From the NCBI GenBank assembly GCA_900542905.1, contig UQPF01000007.1, forward strand, positions 1 to 64,000: a DNA stretch of 64,000 nt. Reading direction: 5' to 3'. Position 1 is the stretch's first letter. The number at the start of each line of letters is the position of its first letter. This DNA is from an uncultured Collinsella sp. (GTDB lineage: Bacteria; Actinomycetota; Coriobacteriia; Coriobacteriales; Coriobacteriaceae). The notes under the pieces are model-generated. The model was not told the origin of the DNA. It did no database searches and saw only the letters and a list, made by a program, of their open reading frames with translations. This document shows, piece by piece, positions 61,939 to 64,000 of the stretch. The position numbers and the translations under genes were made by a program.

Positions 61939-63390
61939 CTATTCGACCGTATCGACCGTTGCCGCCACGTTGCCGTCTGCCATGTGCACGCGAATGGCGT
62001 CGCCAGGCTTAAAGGTCTTGGCACTCGTAGCCACACCATCATCGCTGTACGCGATGGAATAGCCGCGAGCAAGCACTTTGAGCGGCGACAGGGCATCGAG
62101 CGACGCTGCCGCACGGCTCAGGTCGGACGCTGGCTTGCTGAGCATCGTGCGTCCTTGATGCTCTAGGCGGGAACTCGCAAGCGTGAGCGCATGGCGCTTA
62201 CCATCGAGCCCCGAGGTGCTTGTAATCAGACGCTCGGGCAAGCGCTCAAAGTTGGAGCGGAATGTCCCGACCGAGCGTACTATGGCGCCCGACAGGCGAT
62301 CGGCCGTCAGGGCAAGCTCCGATTCGCGACGCTCGACCATAAATGTGGGGTCGTTGAGGCACGGGCGACACGCAGCGGCATCGAGCGCATCACCCAAGCG
62401 AGCCGTATAGGTATCCCAGGCACGGCGACCGCGCTGATCAAGCATCTCCAGGTCGACCTGGGCCGACCCAATCATCGATGCCATCGCGGCACCCAGACGC
62501 TGATAGCGCGCCTCGAGCACATCGGCCAACTCCGTCATAGCCGGCGCCACCGATTCTGCCGCCGCCGTGGGCGTGGAGGCGCGTCGGTCGCTCACCATGT
62601 CGCAAATCGAGGTATCGGGCTCATGGCCAATGCCGGTCACCACGGGCACAGGACAAGCCGCCACCGCGCGGGCAAGCTCCTCGTCATTAAAGGTCATGAG
62701 GTCCTCAAAGGAGCCGCCGCCGCGCACCAGCAAAATACAGTCGGGCGCCGGCGTAATGGAAGCGGCGCGGCGCAAGCCATCAATGAGCTCGGCCGGCGCA
62801 CCCTCGCCTTGAACCTTGGCGCCCACGCAGACAAGCTCGACGAGCGGGTTGCGACGGCGCAGCGTACGCTTGACGTCGTCGATTACCGCACCGGAAAGCG
62901 AGGTGACGACCGCCACGCGTGAGCAAAACACCGGGATGCGGCGTTTGCGGGACTCGTCCATCAGTCCCTCGCGGCGTAGCTTTTCGGCCAACTGCGCCAC
63001 CTGTTGACGCAGCAGACCCTCCCCCGCCAGCGAAAACGAGCGAGCGACAAAGCTCATGCGGCCCGTGGCCTTATAGAGATTGAAGCTGCCCTTAAAGCTC
63101 ACCTGCATGCCGTCACGCAGATCGAAGGTACGCTTGAGATAGGCGCCCTTCCAGATGATGCAGTCGACGGCGGCCGAGTCGTCTTTAATCTGGAAGTAGC
63201 AGTGGCCGCTTCGGGCATTGGGACCACGGAAACCCGTGACCTCGCCCAGGACACTCAGCTGCGGAATGGCATCGAGCGCACCGGCGGCGATCTCTACCGC
63301 CTGGCTCACGCTGAGCTCCTTACGCTCCTGCTCGTCCGAACCGTCGAACTCGGCGGAAACGGCATTGCCGGTTAGATTCCAGCCTGCCAC
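61939..63390 (-). CDS. xseA: Exodeoxyribonuclease VII large subunit
   Basis: A 483-residue nuclease degrading single-stranded DNA. An N-terminal OB-fold (about 30-125, LGEVTGFRGPNARSGHCYF) is followed by the catalytic part with VTSLSGAVIDDV, RGGGSFEDLMTFNDE and GIGHEPDTSICD, then a coiled coil. The GTG at 63390 has an ideal AAAGGAGG five bases before it; the ATG upstream overlaps that site and is unlikely to be used. Confidence 0.94.
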   Translation of the reverse strand: MAGWNLTGNAVSAEFDGSDEQERKELSVSQAVEIAAGALDAIPQLSVLGEVTGFRGPNARSGHCYFQIKDDSAAVDCIIWKGAYLKRTFDLRDGMQVSFKGSFNLYKATGRMSFVARSFSLAGEGLLRQQVAQLAEKLRREGLMDESRKRRIPVFCSRVAVVTSLSGAVIDDVKRTLRRRNPLVELVCVGAKVQGEGAPAELIDGLRRAASITPAPDCILLVRGGGSFEDLMTFNDEELARAVAACPVPVVTGIGHEPDTSICDMVSDRRASTPTAAAESVAPAMTELADVLEARYQRLGAAMASMIGSAQVDLEMLDQRGRRAWDTYTARLGDALDAAACRPCLNDPTFMVERRESELALTADRLSGAIVRSVGTFRSNFERLPERLITSTSGLDGKRHALTLASSRLEHQGRTMLSKPASDLSRAAASLDALSPLKVLARGYSIAYSDDGVATSAKTFKPGDAIRVHMADGNVAATVDTVE

Positions 63391-63505
63391 GCAGCCTCCT
63401 TTCGTCATCGTGCACAAGGGCTTCGGCCCTGCGCAAATTCAAGTCCAACACATAGTACAGCGCCGCGAGGACACGAATCCCCGCGGCGCCTGCCTGTCCC
63501 ATTTG

Positions 63506-64000
63506 TTATCGGTTGGAGTTTCTGTTGTATCGAGCCATAAGATAGAGCAGCTGAATAATCGAGGTGAGCGCCGCAGCCACATAGGTAAGCGCGGCGGCCG
63601 TCAGCACCTTCTTGGCACCGTTGACCTGCTGGGAGCTCATACCCGACTGCTCAATATACGCCACGGCGCGCCGACTAGCATCAATCTCGACAGGCAACGT
63701 AACGAGTTGGAACAGCACACTAAACGAGAAGAAGATCAACGCGAGGGTCGTGAGCCCGGCAATGTTCATAAACAGGCCCAAGAGTAACACGATGGTCCAG
63801 GTGTTCTGGGTAAAGTTGACGACCGGCACGAGGGCGGTGCGTACCTTCATCATGGCATAGCCGCTTTGACGCTGCGCGGCATGGCCTGCCTCGTGACAAG
63901 CGACAGCAACGCTTGCGACCGAGCCGCCCGAACGGTTGGAATCCGACAGATACAGGTTATTGTCCTGCGGGTTGTAGTGGTCGGTGAGCTCACCGGCGAC
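63506..64000 (-). CDS. YugP-type membrane zinc metallopeptidase (5' end beyond window)
   Basis: The C-terminal 164 residues of a membrane metallopeptidase. DHYNPQDNNLYLSDS and CHEAGHAAQ (HExxH motif) are followed by three to four membrane segments, including TWIVLLLGLFMNIAGL-type sequence and PVEIDASRRAVAYIE, all typical of the YugP family. The N-terminal membrane segment is outside the window. Confidence 0.9.
   Translation of the reverse strand, partial: VAGELTDHYNPQDNNLYLSDSNRSGGSVASVAVACHEAGHAAQRQSGYAMMKVRTALVPVVNFTQNTWTIVLLLGLFMNIAGLTTLALIFFSFSVLFQLVTLPVEIDASRRAVAYIEQSGMSSQQVNGAKKVLTAAALTYVAAALTSIIQLLYLMARYNRNSNR

Overview
The window reads as a chromosomal segment of a GC-rich actinobacterium. 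The best fit is a gut Coriobacteriia of the Collinsella type. This is an inference from an actinobacterial division cluster with sepF, divIVA and no ftsA, arginine deiminase genes, two acetate kinases and generally GC-ending codons. It was not tested by database search. Only the first 2.1 kb and some intergenic stretches look accessory.

Layout. 1-2450: the edge of a mobile element, with the tail of a transposase, a KilA-N gene lacking its 5' end, a tyrosine integrase and a nested palindrome at 2263-2401. 2456-8470: housekeeping and transport genes (SGNH hydrolase, PARG-like macrodomain protein, Bax-inhibitor-1 protein, PiT phosphate transporter with its DUF47 partner, nitroreductase). 8637-32251: a long minus-strand run which, in transcription order, is mraZ-rsmH-ftsL-ftsI-murF-mraY-murD-ftsW-murG-murC-murB-ftsQ-ftsZ-pgeF-pstS-pstC-pstA-pstB-phoU-yggS-sepF-yggT-divIVA. 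It is a division and cell-wall cluster with a complete high-affinity phosphate uptake operon inserted between pgeF and yggS; murE is missing. 32715-37575: xerD, pyrG, a winged-helix regulator and a DUF1846 protein. 38181-45238: an arginine catabolism locus with a YfcC-type carrier, arcB and two arcA copies of apparently identical sequence on either side of an aminotransferase. 45788-52025 (plus strand): polyphosphate kinase, rlmD, a DJ-1 protein, maf and a P1 peptidase. 52402-64000: a glycosyltransferase with UDP-galactopyranose mutase, pta with two acetate kinases, an MFS carrier and LysR regulator, a HIT protein, xseB/xseA and the C-terminal part of a YugP-type membrane metallopeptidase.

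How the genes fit together. Phosphate is handled by three systems here (PiT/DUF47, Pst/PhoU, Ppk1). Energy comes from the arginine deiminase steps (no carbamate kinase gene in view) and from Pta-AckA. The points most worth a second look are: long, near-perfect inverted repeats at 3' ends of transcription units, several enclosing an ordinary terminator, each with different arm sequences; the regular 40-bp alternating palindrome beside the integrase; a second acetate kinase with changes at positions normally catalytic; arcA copies whose identity stops at the stop codon; yggT, which seems to lack any ATG, GTG or TTG start; and pst inside the division cluster.
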